Source: CBDIBC01 sp965276635
GTDB lineage: Bacteria; Actinomycetota; Acidimicrobiia; Acidimicrobiales; Palsa-688
NCBI GenBank assembly: GCA_965276635.1
Contig: CBDIBC010000005.1
Span: forward strand, 992,001-1,056,000
Direction of reading: 5' to 3'
Length of the DNA: 64,000 bases
Under the pieces are notes generated by a model. It was not told the origin of the DNA, made no database searches, and worked only from the letters and a program-made list of their open reading frames with translations. Shown piece after piece: positions 41,865 through 50,147 of the stretch. The translations under genes were made by a program, and so were the position numbers. How positions within the stretch are numbered: position 1 is the stretch's first letter; every line of letters begins with the position of its first letter.

Positions 41865-42704
41865 CTATGCCTGGACGAGCCCGCCGTAGGCGTCCGGGCG
41901 GCGATCCCGATAGAACGCCCAGCGGGTGCGCACCTCTTCGAGCAGCGCCATGTCCAGGTCCCGCACCGTCACCTCCGACCCGTCGGTGCGGGCGACGTCG
42001 CCGACGAAGCGACCCTCCGGGTCGACGAAGTAGCTGTTGCCGTAGAAGTCGTTGTCGCCGAGATCCTCGACGCCGACCCGATTGATGGCGCCCACGAAGT
42101 ACTCGTTGGCCACCGCTGCCGCCGGCTGCTCGAGCCGCCACAGGTAGGCCGACAGGCCGCGGCTCGTCGCCGACGGGTTGAACACGATCCGAGCGCCATT
42201 GAGGCCCAGCGCCCGCCATCCCTCGGGGAAGTGCCGGTCGTAGCAGATGTACACACCGATGCGGCCTACGGCCGTGTCGAACACCGGGTAGCCCAGATTG
42301 CCGGGACGGAAGTAGAACTTCTCCCAGAAGCCGGTCACCTGCGGGATGTGATGCTTGCGGTACTTGCCCAGGTAGGTGCCATCGGCGTCGACGACCGCGG
42401 CGGTGTTGTACAGCACCCCGGGCTGCTCCTGCTCGTAGACAGGCAGCACCATCACCACGCCCAGCTCGGCGGCCAGGGCCGAGAAGCGCTCCACCGTCGG
42501 CCCGGGGACCGACTCCGCATAGGAGTAGAACGAGGCGTCCTGCACCTGGCAGAAGTAGGGCCCGTAGAACAGCTCCTGGAAGCAGATCACCTTGGCGCCG
42601 TCGTCGGCCGCGGAGCGGGCCGCTTCCTCGTGCACCTTGATCATGGACTCCTGGTCGCCGGTCCACTGCGTCTGGAACAGCGCCGCACGCACGATCTCGC
42701 TCAT
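41865..42704 (-). CDS. Nitrilase superfamily, probable beta-ureidopropionase
   Basis: A 279-residue carbon-nitrogen hydrolase with the Glu44 (F-Q-E-L-F), Lys117 (Y-R-K-H-H-I-P) and Cys154 (Y-I-C-Y-D-R-H-F) triad. F-Q-E-L-F-Y-G-P-Y-F-C and C-Y-D-R-H-F-P-E-G-W-R are close to the beta-ureidopropionase / N-carbamoyl-beta-alanine amidohydrolase subgroup. It is first in the operon. ATG at 42704 has GGGAGGG 5 nt ahead; an earlier in-frame ATG was rejected for lack of a ribosome site. It releases beta-alanine (or beta-aminoisobutyrate), CO2 and ammonia. Confidence 0.92.
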   Translation of the reverse strand: MSEIVRAALFQTQWTGDQESMIKVHEEAARSAADDGAKVICFQELFYGPYFCQVQDASFYSYAESVPGPTVERFSALAAELGVVMVLPVYEQEQPGVLYNTAAVVDADGTYLGKYRKHHIPQVTGFWEKFYFRPGNLGYPVFDTAVGRIGVYICYDRHFPEGWRALGLNGARIVFNPSATSRGLSAYLWRLEQPAAAVANEYFVGAINRVGVEDLGDNDFYGNSYFVDPEGRFVGDVARTDGSEVTVRDLDMALLEEVRTRWAFYRDRRPDAYGGLVQA

Positions 42705-42734
42705 GTGTCCCTCCCGATGCTGACGAGCCAAACG

Positions 42735-42775
42735 TTATTGATACACGGGCCGGCGCGCAATGCCTTTATTGTTAC
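42735..42775 (-). promoter_or_regulatory. Direct repeats TTATTGWTAC upstream of the pyrimidine catabolic operon
   Basis: TTATTGATAC (42735-42744) and TTATTGTTAC (42766-42775) are 31 bp apart, three helical turns, inside an AT-rich island between deoA and the beta-ureidopropionase gene. The nearer copy is 30 bp from the start codon. They look like a paired operator; the PLP-dependent MocR regulator at the end of the operon is the natural candidate protein. Confidence 0.5.
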
Positions 42776-42830
42776 AGTTTGTTTACGAGCAGCCCGCTCA
42801 GTGCTGGTCGGATCGCCGGCCAAGGCCGGC

Positions 42831-44126
42831 TCACTCGTAGACGAGGGGCGGGGCGTCGACCGCCTCCTCCGACCAGGTGAGGGCGTCGAGAAGGGCCTGC
42901 TCTCCCAGGCGGGCCTCGTCCGCACTGCGGGCCATGATCCGACCGAGCAGCTCGCCGCTCTGCAAGCGGTCGCCGATCCGTCCCAGCAATTCGAGACCGA
43001 CGGCGGGGTCGATCGCGTCGTCCTTCTTCTGCCGTCCCGCGCCCAGCGCACCCGAGGCCCGGCCGATGGCTTCGGTGTCGACCGCAGCGAGCCAGGCGTG
43101 GCGCGGGACGCGGACGTCGTGGACGACCGTCGCCGTCGGCAACCGCGACGGGTCGTCGACCACACGCGGGTCGCCACCCTGGGCTGCGACGAACCGCCGG
43201 AAGCGATCCAGGCCGGCGCCGCTTCGCCAGGCCCGCGTGGCCTGCTCCGTTCCGGTCTCGACGTCCGCGGCCACGCCGGACAGGGCAGCGAGGTGGCCGA
43301 CGAGCGCCAGGCACAGGTCGGCGAAGCGGCCCGGACGCTCGCCGCTCAGCACCTCGATGGCCTCCCGGACCTCGATGGCGTTGCCGACGGTCTCGGCCAG
43401 CGGCTGGTTCATGTCGCTGATCAACGCTCGGGTCGCCCGGCCGGCGGCGCGACCCAGTTCCACGCACACGTTCCCCAACTCTCGGGCGTCGTCGAGGGTC
43501 TTCATGAACGCGCCCGAGCCCACCTTCACGTCGAGGAGGATGGAGTCGGCTCCCCCCGCCAGCTTCTTGCTCATGATGCTGGACGCGATGAGGGCGGTGT
43601 CGCCCACTGTGGCGGTCACGTCGCGCAGCGCGTACATGGCCCGGTCGGCGGGTACCAGGTCGGCCGTCTGGGCGCATACCACCAGGCCGATGCGCTCGAC
43701 CTGGTCGACCAGCTCATCGGCGCTGAGCTGGGTGCGCATACCGGGGATGGCGTCGAGCTTGTCCAGCGTCCCGCCGGTGTAGCCGAGCCCCCGACCCGAC
43801 AGCTTGACGATCTGCATCCCCAGCTCCGCGGCCAGGGGGGCCACCACCAGGGTGGTCCCGTCGCCCACCCCGCCGGTCGAGTGCTTGTCCACGGTGGGCC
43901 CGGACAGGCCGGACAGGTCGAGACGGTCGCCGGAGGCGAGCATGGCCTGGGTCAGCGCCAGGGTCTCGTCACGAGTGAAGCCTCGGAGGTAGCCGGCCAT
44001 CAAGAAGGCGGCCATCTGATAGTCGGGGACGTCGCCCGCGCTGTAGCCGAGGATCAGGTGGCGCAGATCGTCGTCGCTGACGGCATGGCCGTCGCGCTTG
44101 GCCGCGATGATCTCGACGACGCCCAT
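42831..44126 (-). CDS. deoA: Thymidine/pyrimidine-nucleoside phosphorylase
   Basis: A 431-residue enzyme of the anthranilate phosphoribosyltransferase-like nucleoside phosphorylase family. It contains V-D-K-H-S-T-G-G-V-G-D-G near residue 78, K-L-S-G-R-G-L-G-Y-T-G-G-T-L-D-K-L, S-S-I-M-S-K-K-L-A-G-G and D-V-K-V-G-S-G-A-F-M-K. It splits thymidine, deoxyuridine or uridine into base and (deoxy)ribose-1-phosphate. ATG at 44126; the ribosome site is weak. It is divergent from the permease/mutase/deoC operon, which handles the sugar phosphate. Confidence 0.95.
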   Translation of the reverse strand: MGVVEIIAAKRDGHAVSDDDLRHLILGYSAGDVPDYQMAAFLMAGYLRGFTRDETLALTQAMLASGDRLDLSGLSGPTVDKHSTGGVGDGTTLVVAPLAAELGMQIVKLSGRGLGYTGGTLDKLDAIPGMRTQLSADELVDQVERIGLVVCAQTADLVPADRAMYALRDVTATVGDTALIASSIMSKKLAGGADSILLDVKVGSGAFMKTLDDARELGNVCVELGRAAGRATRALISDMNQPLAETVGNAIEVREAIEVLSGERPGRFADLCLALVGHLAALSGVAADVETGTEQATRAWRSGAGLDRFRRFVAAQGGDPRVVDDPSRLPTATVVHDVRVPRHAWLAAVDTEAIGRASGALGAGRQKKDDAIDPAVGLELLGRIGDRLQSGELLGRIMARSADEARLGEQALLDALTWSEEAVDAPPLVYE

Positions 44127-44246
44127 GCGTGGTGGTTCTGCCCCGACCTGCGGACAGGTAACCACCCGCGCAGGTATCCGTTGGCATCCGTTTGCGCCGC
44201 GCCGCAGTCGGGTAGCTACCGCCCCGGATCGGAAGGGGGGACGTAC

Positions 44247-45650
44247 GTGACCGACGTTGCATCCGAACAGCAGGCTCGCGGTCGGCGCAGACTCTCGGAC
44301 GAGTTCGAGACGGTCGGCGTGGCGGCCATCCCCGAACGGCAGCGCCGGTACACGCCGTTCCGCCTGTTCGTGATCTGGACCATGGCCTCGGCCTCGGCGC
44401 TGACTCCGATCATCGGCCAGATCCTGTTCAATTTCGGGCTGGGGTGGATGGTCGCAGTGATCGTGTTGGCCTGGATGTTGGCGTTCGTCCCGGCCGGGTT
44501 GTTCACCGAGATGGGACGGGAGATGCCGCTGACGGCGCTGATCGTGGCCCGCCGCACGTTCGGCCACGCCGGTGCGCTGGTGTTCTCGCTGCTCTTCACC
44601 GTCGTCAACGCGGCTTTCTTCGGGCTGAACACCGCCGTGGCCGGCCAGCTGTTGGGTGCCCTGGCCCACTCCAGCGCCACCCCCTGGACCTGGCTGATCG
44701 GGATCGTCCAGACCGTGCTGGTGCTGATCGGTATGCGCCTCCTCGAGCCCTTCTACCGATACACGGCCCTGTTGTTCGTCGTCTGCTACGGCGTGCTCAC
44801 CTACTACCTCTTTGCCAACCACTCCCTGCATCTGGTGCACTCCCACGGCAGCCTGGCGTGGGGGCCGGCGCTGACGACGGTCCTTAGCATCTCCATCCTG
44901 GCCTGGACCTACAAGCTCTCGACGGTGTCGCGCTTCGCGGTCCCGACGGGCCAGGAGCGCCACGGCCGAGCGGGCTACTTCCTGATGCCCTCGGTCGGGA
45001 TCATGCTCGCCGTCCTGGTGCTGGCGGTGATCGGGATGCTCTCCCAGGAGGGCACCGGCAACTGGAACGTCGCCCTGCTCGGGGCCAACCTATCCGGCCT
45101 GGGGACCGTGGCGGCCCTCGGCGTGGTCGTCGCCGTGGTGCACACCAACGCCATGAACCTCTATCCCTCCACGGTGGACATGCTCGTCGCCATGAACACC
45201 GTCCTGCGCCCCTTCCGACTCGAGCAGCCTGTCGGGACCCTCCTGCTCGGGATCGCGTCCACCCTGCTGGCGGTGGTGGGGATCCTCAACCACATCCAGG
45301 GATTCCTCAACGACATCGGCGACGTCATCTTCCCGTTCACCTTCATCATGATCATCGACTGGATCCTGGTCCAGCGGCGCGCCACGCCCGCCGAGGCCTT
45401 CTTCGACAAACCGCGCCGCTGGACCGACTGGCTCGATCCTGTGGCCACCGTGGCATTCCTCGTCGGGCTGGCCTTCAATCTCGGCGCTGTCCACGTCCTC
45501 CCCCACGGCTTCACCAACCAGGTGCCCCTCCCCTTCGTGGGCGCCCTCCTCTCCGCCGTGGTCTTCGTCGCCCTGGCCCGCTTCAGCCCCCATCGCAGCG
45601 CGGACCAGCGCGCCGGGGGTACGGTCACGGCACCGACCGCGCCACGGTGA
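44247..45650 (+). CDS. NCS1-type cytosine/purine/uracil permease
   Basis: A 467-residue transporter with 12 membrane spans. The NCS1 features are F-E-T-V-G-V-A-A-I-P-E-R-Q-R in the N-tail, the T-P-F-R-L-F-V-I-W entry, G-R-R/M-P-L-T-A-L-I-V-A-R-R-T-F-G after span 2 and P-S-T-V-D-M-L. It imports nucleobases or related compounds. The GTG at 44247 follows GGAAGGGGGG. It overlaps the mutase gene by 4 bp (GTGA). Placed opposite deoA, it probably brings in pyrimidines or allantoin-type ureides. Confidence 0.87.
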   Translation: MTDVASEQQARGRRRLSDEFETVGVAAIPERQRRYTPFRLFVIWTMASASALTPIIGQILFNFGLGWMVAVIVLAWMLAFVPAGLFTEMGREMPLTALIVARRTFGHAGALVFSLLFTVVNAAFFGLNTAVAGQLLGALAHSSATPWTWLIGIVQTVLVLIGMRLLEPFYRYTALLFVVCYGVLTYYLFANHSLHLVHSHGSLAWGPALTTVLSISILAWTYKLSTVSRFAVPTGQERHGRAGYFLMPSVGIMLAVLVLAVIGMLSQEGTGNWNVALLGANLSGLGTVAALGVVVAVVHTNAMNLYPSTVDMLVAMNTVLRPFRLEQPVGTLLLGIASTLLAVVGILNHIQGFLNDIGDVIFPFTFIMIIDWILVQRRATPAEAFFDKPRRWTDWLDPVATVAFLVGLAFNLGAVHVLPHGFTNQVPLPFVGALLSAVVFVALARFSPHRSADQRAGGTVTAPTAPR

Positions 45651-47452
45651 CACCGGACCCCCTGCTCGACGCGGTCAGGGCCTGGATGGCGGAGGATCCC
45701 GACCCCGCCTGCCAGGCCGAGCTGCGGGATCTCCTCCAACACGACGACCGCGCCGAGCTGGCCGATCGCTTCGGTGACAGACTGCGCTTCGGCACCGCCG
45801 GACTGCGCGGCGAGCTCGGTGCCGGGCCCACCCGGATGAACGTGGCCACCGTACGGCGGACCACCGCCGGTCTCGCCGCTTACCTGAGCCGGTCGGTACC
45901 CGGCGCGAGCGGCGGCGGGGTGCGCGGCAGCGGGGTGAGCGGGGCCGGCGTGGTGATCGGCTACGACGCCCGCCACGGCTCGGCGCGCTTCGCCGACGAA
46001 ACCGCCAGGGTGGTCACCGGCGCCGGACTTCGTGCCTTCCGACTCCCGGGTCGACTCCCAACCCCGACGCTGGCCTTCGCCGTCCGCCATCTGGGCGCGG
46101 CGGCGGGCGTGATGATCACCGCCAGCCACAACCCCGCCCGCGACAACGGCTACAAGGTCTACCTGGCTGATGGAGCCCAGATCGTCCCGCCCGCCGACAC
46201 CGCCATCTCTGCCGCCATCGACGAGGTCGGGCCGCTCGGGCTCGTCCCCCTCGGCGATCCCGGCGAGGCGGTCGGTTCCGAGATCATCGCCGACTACCTG
46301 AGGGCCATAATCGCCGCCCTCCCCGACACCGACGCCCGCGACCTCACGACCGTGTACACCCCTCTCCACGGCGTCGGGCGCGACGTGCTCCTCCAGGCGT
46401 TCGACCGGGCGGGGTTTGCCCACCCCCACGTGGTGGCCAGCCAGGCCGAGCCGGACCCCGACTTCCCCACGGTCGCCAGACCAAACCCGGAGGAGCCGGG
46501 CGCGCTCGACCTCGCCACCGCCGAGGCCCGGCGGATCGGCGCCGACCTACTGATAGCCAACGACCCCGACGCAGACCGCCTGGCCGTGGCCATACCGTCG
46601 CAGCGCGAGCCAGGTGGCTGGCGCGTCCTGAGCGGTGACGAGCTCGGCGCGCTCCTCGGCGACCACCTCCTCACGCGACGCGCAGATCCTCACCGGGCGT
46701 TGGCCGTCACCACCGTCGTGTCGTCCAGCCTGCTGGGCGACCTGGCCCGCGCCGCGGGGGCGCAGTACGCCGAGACGCTGACCGGCTTCAAGTGGATCAT
46801 GCACGAGGCCACCCAGCGCAGTGCCGCCCAACACAGTGCCGCCCAGCACGCGGAGACCCGTCTCGTGTTCGGCTACGAAGAGGCTCTGGGATATGCCGTC
46901 AACGACGTGGTACGGGACAAGGACGGCATCTCCGCCGCGCTCGCCATCGCCGGACTGGCCGCCGACTCCAAGCGCCACGGCCTGAGCCTGGCCGACCGCC
47001 TCGACGACATCGCCCGACGGTTCGGGCTCCACGGCACCGAGCAGTTCTCCCTCGAGCTGCCGGGACACGACGGCCAGGCGCGCATCGGCCAGATCATGGC
47101 CGAGCTACGCGTCTCGCCGCCGGTCGAACTCCTCGGCCACACCGTGCACCAGGTCGACGACCTCGCCGCAGGGGTCCGCCGCTTCGACGACGGCAGCGAG
47201 GAGCCTCTCAGCCTGCCCCGCTCCGACGTCGTGATCTGGCGCACCCGGGAGCACGATCGCGTCGTGGCCCGCCCCAGTGGCACCGAACCGAAGCTCAAGT
47301 TCTATCTCGAAGTGGTGGTCCCGGTGGGCAAGAAGTCCGGCGAGGGGCTCGGTCTGGGCGAGGCAAGGGCACGAGCGGCCGCCTCGCTGACCCGTCTGCG
47401 GGACCAGCTGCGCCCGGCCCTCGAACCGTTCACGTCGCCGGCATCGAGATGA
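45647..47452 (+). CDS. Phosphohexomutase superfamily enzyme, probable phosphopentomutase
   Basis: A 601-residue alpha-D-phosphohexomutase. It shows R-F-G-T-A-G-L-R-G near 47-55, catalytic Ser160 in T-A-S-H-N-P, the metal loop D-P-D-A-D-R-L-A, sugar-specificity G-Y-E-E-A-L-G-Y and phosphate loop R-P-S-G-T-E-P-K. These are the PgcA/phosphopentomutase-like PMM-PGM long forms. Because it lies between a permease and deoC and opposite deoA, the expected substrate is (deoxy)ribose-1-phosphate. A short in-frame repeat (S-A-A-Q-H twice, near residue 390) lies in a loop. GTG start at 45647. Confidence 0.9.
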   Translation: MTPDPLLDAVRAWMAEDPDPACQAELRDLLQHDDRAELADRFGDRLRFGTAGLRGELGAGPTRMNVATVRRTTAGLAAYLSRSVPGASGGGVRGSGVSGAGVVIGYDARHGSARFADETARVVTGAGLRAFRLPGRLPTPTLAFAVRHLGAAAGVMITASHNPARDNGYKVYLADGAQIVPPADTAISAAIDEVGPLGLVPLGDPGEAVGSEIIADYLRAIIAALPDTDARDLTTVYTPLHGVGRDVLLQAFDRAGFAHPHVVASQAEPDPDFPTVARPNPEEPGALDLATAEARRIGADLLIANDPDADRLAVAIPSQREPGGWRVLSGDELGALLGDHLLTRRADPHRALAVTTVVSSSLLGDLARAAGAQYAETLTGFKWIMHEATQRSAAQHSAAQHAETRLVFGYEEALGYAVNDVVRDKDGISAALAIAGLAADSKRHGLSLADRLDDIARRFGLHGTEQFSLELPGHDGQARIGQIMAELRVSPPVELLGHTVHQVDDLAAGVRRFDDGSEEPLSLPRSDVVIWRTREHDRVVARPSGTEPKLKFYLEVVVPVGKKSGEGLGLGEARARAAASLTRLRDQLRPALEPFTSPASR

Positions 47453-47462
47453 CGGTATCGAC

Positions 47463-48155
47463 ATGACCCAGACAACCTGGACCCGGTCGGAGCTGGCGGC
47501 CGTCATCGACCACACGCTCCTCAACCCCGAGGCCACCCCCGACCAGGTGGCCGTGCTGTGCGACGAGGCACAGGAGCTGCATGTCTGCGCGGTGTGCATC
47601 TCGCCGACCATGGTGGTCGCGGCCCGGCGACGCCTCGAAGCGGTACCGGTGAAGGTGGCCACGGTGATCGGCTTCCCCTCCGGCGCACACCACAGCGAGG
47701 TCAAGGCGGACGAGGCGCGCCGCGCCCGCGCGGACGGCGCCGACGAGCTCGACATGGTCGTCGACCTGGCCTTGGTGCGCTCCGGTCGATGGGACGGCGT
47801 CGAAGCCGACATCGCCGCGGTCCGCCTGGCCCTGGGCGATTCGCCGACCCTGAAGGTCATCATCGAGGCAGCGGTGCTGAGCCCCGATCAGATCGTCGCC
47901 GCCTGCCGGGCCGCCGAGTCGGCCGGCGCCCAGTTTGTCAAGTCGTCCACCGGCTTCCACCCCGCCGGCGGGGCCAGCGTCGAGACCATCAGGCTCATGG
48001 CTGACACCGTCGGCGGCCGCCTCGGCGTCAAGGCCGCCGGAGGCATCCATCGCGCCCAGGAGGCGCTCGACCTCCTCCAGGCGGGCGCCACCCGACTGGG
48101 GATGTCGTCCACCGTCGCCATCCTGGCCGAGCTCGACCGTTCCCGAAACACGTAG
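47463..48155 (+). CDS. deoC: Deoxyribose-phosphate aldolase
   Basis: A 230-residue TIM-barrel class I aldolase. It begins I-D-H-T-L-L-N-P, contains V-A-T-V-I-G-F-P-S-G near 65-74, the Schiff-base Lys160 in F-V-K-S-S-T-G-F and the second active-site Lys190 in V-K-A-A-G-G. It cleaves deoxyribose-5-phosphate into acetaldehyde and glyceraldehyde-3-phosphate. The start ATG at 47463 is 10 bp after the mutase stop. It is the third gene of the plus-strand salvage operon. Confidence 0.96.
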   Translation: MTQTTWTRSELAAVIDHTLLNPEATPDQVAVLCDEAQELHVCAVCISPTMVVAARRRLEAVPVKVATVIGFPSGAHHSEVKADEARRARADGADELDMVVDLALVRSGRWDGVEADIAAVRLALGDSPTLKVIIEAAVLSPDQIVAACRAAESAGAQFVKSSTGFHPAGGASVETIRLMADTVGGRLGVKAAGGIHRAQEALDLLQAGATRLGMSSTVAILAELDRSRNT

Positions 48156-48254
48156 GAGGGTCTGCATGCGGTCCTCTGTGGGCCACCCACGAAGGCATGC
48201 GATCACTGGTCCTCAGCCAAGAGCCGGCCGGATCGGCTTGCGGGCACCGAGCTA

Positions 48255-48470
48255 TCAGGCCAGTCCGAGGATTACTACGAGGGAGCGGGATAGGGCGATC
48301 ATGTCCGTATCGGGGACAACGCCGATGCGTCCGCCGAGCTTGGATCGGGGCATCGTCGTGAGCTTGTCGACCATGAGGCTGCTGGCCTGGGCCAGGCCGG
48401 TTCCAGCAACCGGACGCACGGGGATCCGGAGCAAGGGAATGTCGGTGGGATCGGTCGTGAGCGGGCACGC
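48255..48470 (-). pseudogene. MazF-type toxin, C-terminal fragment
   Basis: About 70 residues of a MazF/PemK-like toxin: C-P-L-T-T-D-P-T-D-I-P-L-L-R-I-P-V, A-S-S-L-M-V-D-K-L-T-T-M-P and the C-terminal L-G-G-R-I-G-V-V then S-R-S-L-V-V-I-L-G-L-A. The N-terminal strand is missing; upstream sequence is antisense to an SDR fragment on the other strand. Not functional. Confidence 0.75.
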
Positions 48471-48783
48471 CATCATGTACGGCTCGAGCAAGGCGGCCGT
48501 GTCCATGCTCACCGTCCAGTACGCCAAGGCCCGGCCGCACATCAAGTTCAACGCGGTCGAGCCCGGCTTCACGGCCACCGACCTCACTCCCTACAGCGGG
48601 TCTGGGCAGCCCGTCGAGAAGGGCGCAGAAGTCATCGTCCGTATGGCCACCATCGGCAAGGACGGCCCTACTGGCACCTTCCAGGAGAACGAAGGCCAGC
48701 TCGCCTGGCAGTGCCACACCCTCGGTTCGCCCCGTTGGGTCCGATCTATTGCCCAACGGTACGAGGTTCGCGGCGCAGAATAG
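48471..48783 (+). pseudogene. SDR-family oxidoreductase, C-terminal fragment
   Basis: About 103 residues starting at the catalytic Y-G-S-S-K-A-A-V, followed by F-N-A-V-E-P-G-F-T-A-T-D-L and G-P-T-G-T-F-Q-E-N-E-G. The Rossmann N-terminal half with the G-x-x-x-G-x-G motif is absent: left of 48471 the DNA belongs to a MazF fragment on the opposite strand. A clear remnant, head-to-head with that fragment. Confidence 0.8.
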
Positions 48784-49073
48784 CGGCACCATCCCGGTGC
48801 CTGAGAGCACCGACGCCCGGAGGTGCCCCAGTCACGTCCGATGGTCCTGACCACCGCCCCGACCACCGCTGGGCCGTCAAGCGCGGCCGCAGAACGAACG
48901 ACGCGTTAGCGTGCCCAACGGGCACCGTGATCCAAGGCCCTCCTGGTGGGCCACGACAGCAAGGTCTGGGGGACGCAAGTGACAACCGATCGAAGGGTGG
49001 CCCAGCGTGTGGAGACGACCGGTGTCGGACGTGTCGGCATGACTCGTGGCATCATGACCGCCGCGCTCGGTCA

Positions 49074-50147
49074 ATGAGCCTCCGTGCCTGCGTCGTGGGC
49101 ACGTCGTTCGGGGCCCGCATCCACGTCCCCGCACTTCGCCAAGCCGGCTTCGAGGCGGTGGCTCTCGTCGGGGTAGACCCGAGCAAGACGGCGCGCCGCG
49201 CTGATCGATTGGGCATCGAGCATGCCTGCACCTCGTTGACGGACGCGCTGGCGCTCGGACTCGACGCCATCTCCATCGCCGGGCCCCCACACGCCCATGC
49301 ACCCCTCGCCGCCCAGGCCATAGCGGCGGGCTGCCACGTGCTGTGCGAGAAACCCTTCACCCTCGATTCCGCCGAGGCGGAGAGCCTCGCACGCGCCGGT
49401 GATTCCGCCGGAGTGGTGACGGTGGTCGGGCATGAGTTTCGTTGGTCGCCCGCCCAGTCGACGATCGGCTGGGCGCTCGACTCGGGGCTCATCGGCTCGC
49501 CCCGTTTGTTCGTCAGCGCCTCGTTCATCTCGATGCTCCGCAGCTTCTCGATGCCCGACTGGTGGTTCGATCCGTCTCGCGGGGGCGGTTGGCTGAACGC
49601 ATCGGGCTCACATCGGATCGACGCTCTGCGCCAGTGGTTCGGGGAGGTCGAGGCGGTGAGCGCCGGGCTCCCGGCGGTAAGCGATCACGCGATCGGCGTC
49701 GATGACTCCTTCAACATCCGCTGCACCATGCGCAACGGCGTGGACGTGGCACTGGTGCAGAGCTCGGCGGCAGCCGGCCCCAACGCATCGATGACCCGCC
49801 TGGTGGGCACCGGGGGGACGCTGTGGAGTGAGGGCGACACCGTTCGCATCGCCGATGACGACGAGCCCGCCGGACGGGTTCTCGAGCCTCCGGCCGAGCT
49901 TGCTCTGCCCGATGTCGAGGCACTGGCGACCGGGCAACTGGCCGACATGACCCGGGTGGAACTACCGCCTTACATCCGATTGGCGCAGGCATTCCGGCGG
50001 GCCATAGAGGGCGGCGCACCAATACCGGGACCGCAGCCAGCGACCTTTCGCGATGGCCTGGCGTGCATGCGTGTGATCGAGGCCGTTCGTCGCTCTGCTT
50101 CTGAAAAGGGACGTTGGATCAATGTTGGAGAAGGTGGATCAACGTGA
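49074..50147 (+). CDS. Gfo/Idh/MocA family oxidoreductase
   Basis: A 357-residue NAD(P)-dependent dehydrogenase. Dinucleotide-binding segment V-V-G-T-S-F-G-A-R-I-H at 7-17, the family motif C-E-K-P-F at 91-95, and the helix G-G-G-W-L-N-A-S-G-S-H-R-I-D with the catalytic-type His. Such enzymes oxidise or reduce sugars, inositols and related polyols. ATG at 49074 was chosen over a much longer frame that starts at about 48711. It overlaps the following binding-protein gene by 4 bp (GTGA). A TIM-barrel isomerase gene lies 3 kb downstream. Confidence 0.88.
   Translation: MSLRACVVGTSFGARIHVPALRQAGFEAVALVGVDPSKTARRADRLGIEHACTSLTDALALGLDAISIAGPPHAHAPLAAQAIAAGCHVLCEKPFTLDSAEAESLARAGDSAGVVTVVGHEFRWSPAQSTIGWALDSGLIGSPRLFVSASFISMLRSFSMPDWWFDPSRGGGWLNASGSHRIDALRQWFGEVEAVSAGLPAVSDHAIGVDDSFNIRCTMRNGVDVALVQSSAAAGPNASMTRLVGTGGTLWSEGDTVRIADDDEPAGRVLEPPAELALPDVEALATGQLADMTRVELPPYIRLAQAFRRAIEGGAPIPGPQPATFRDGLACMRVIEAVRRSASEKGRWINVGEGGST

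Noticed and set aside
41700..44246. A very long plus-strand open frame upstream of and in frame with the NCS1 permease, running antisense over the nitrilase and deoA genes
   Set aside because: The minus strand here codes two complete enzymes with all catalytic residues. The plus frame has no family motifs before 44247 and is open only because of GC-rich codon structure.
46810..46860. Short in-frame repeat in the mutase gene as a possible variable-number tandem repeat
   Set aside because: Only two imperfect copies of a 5-residue unit; too short to call a functional repeat.
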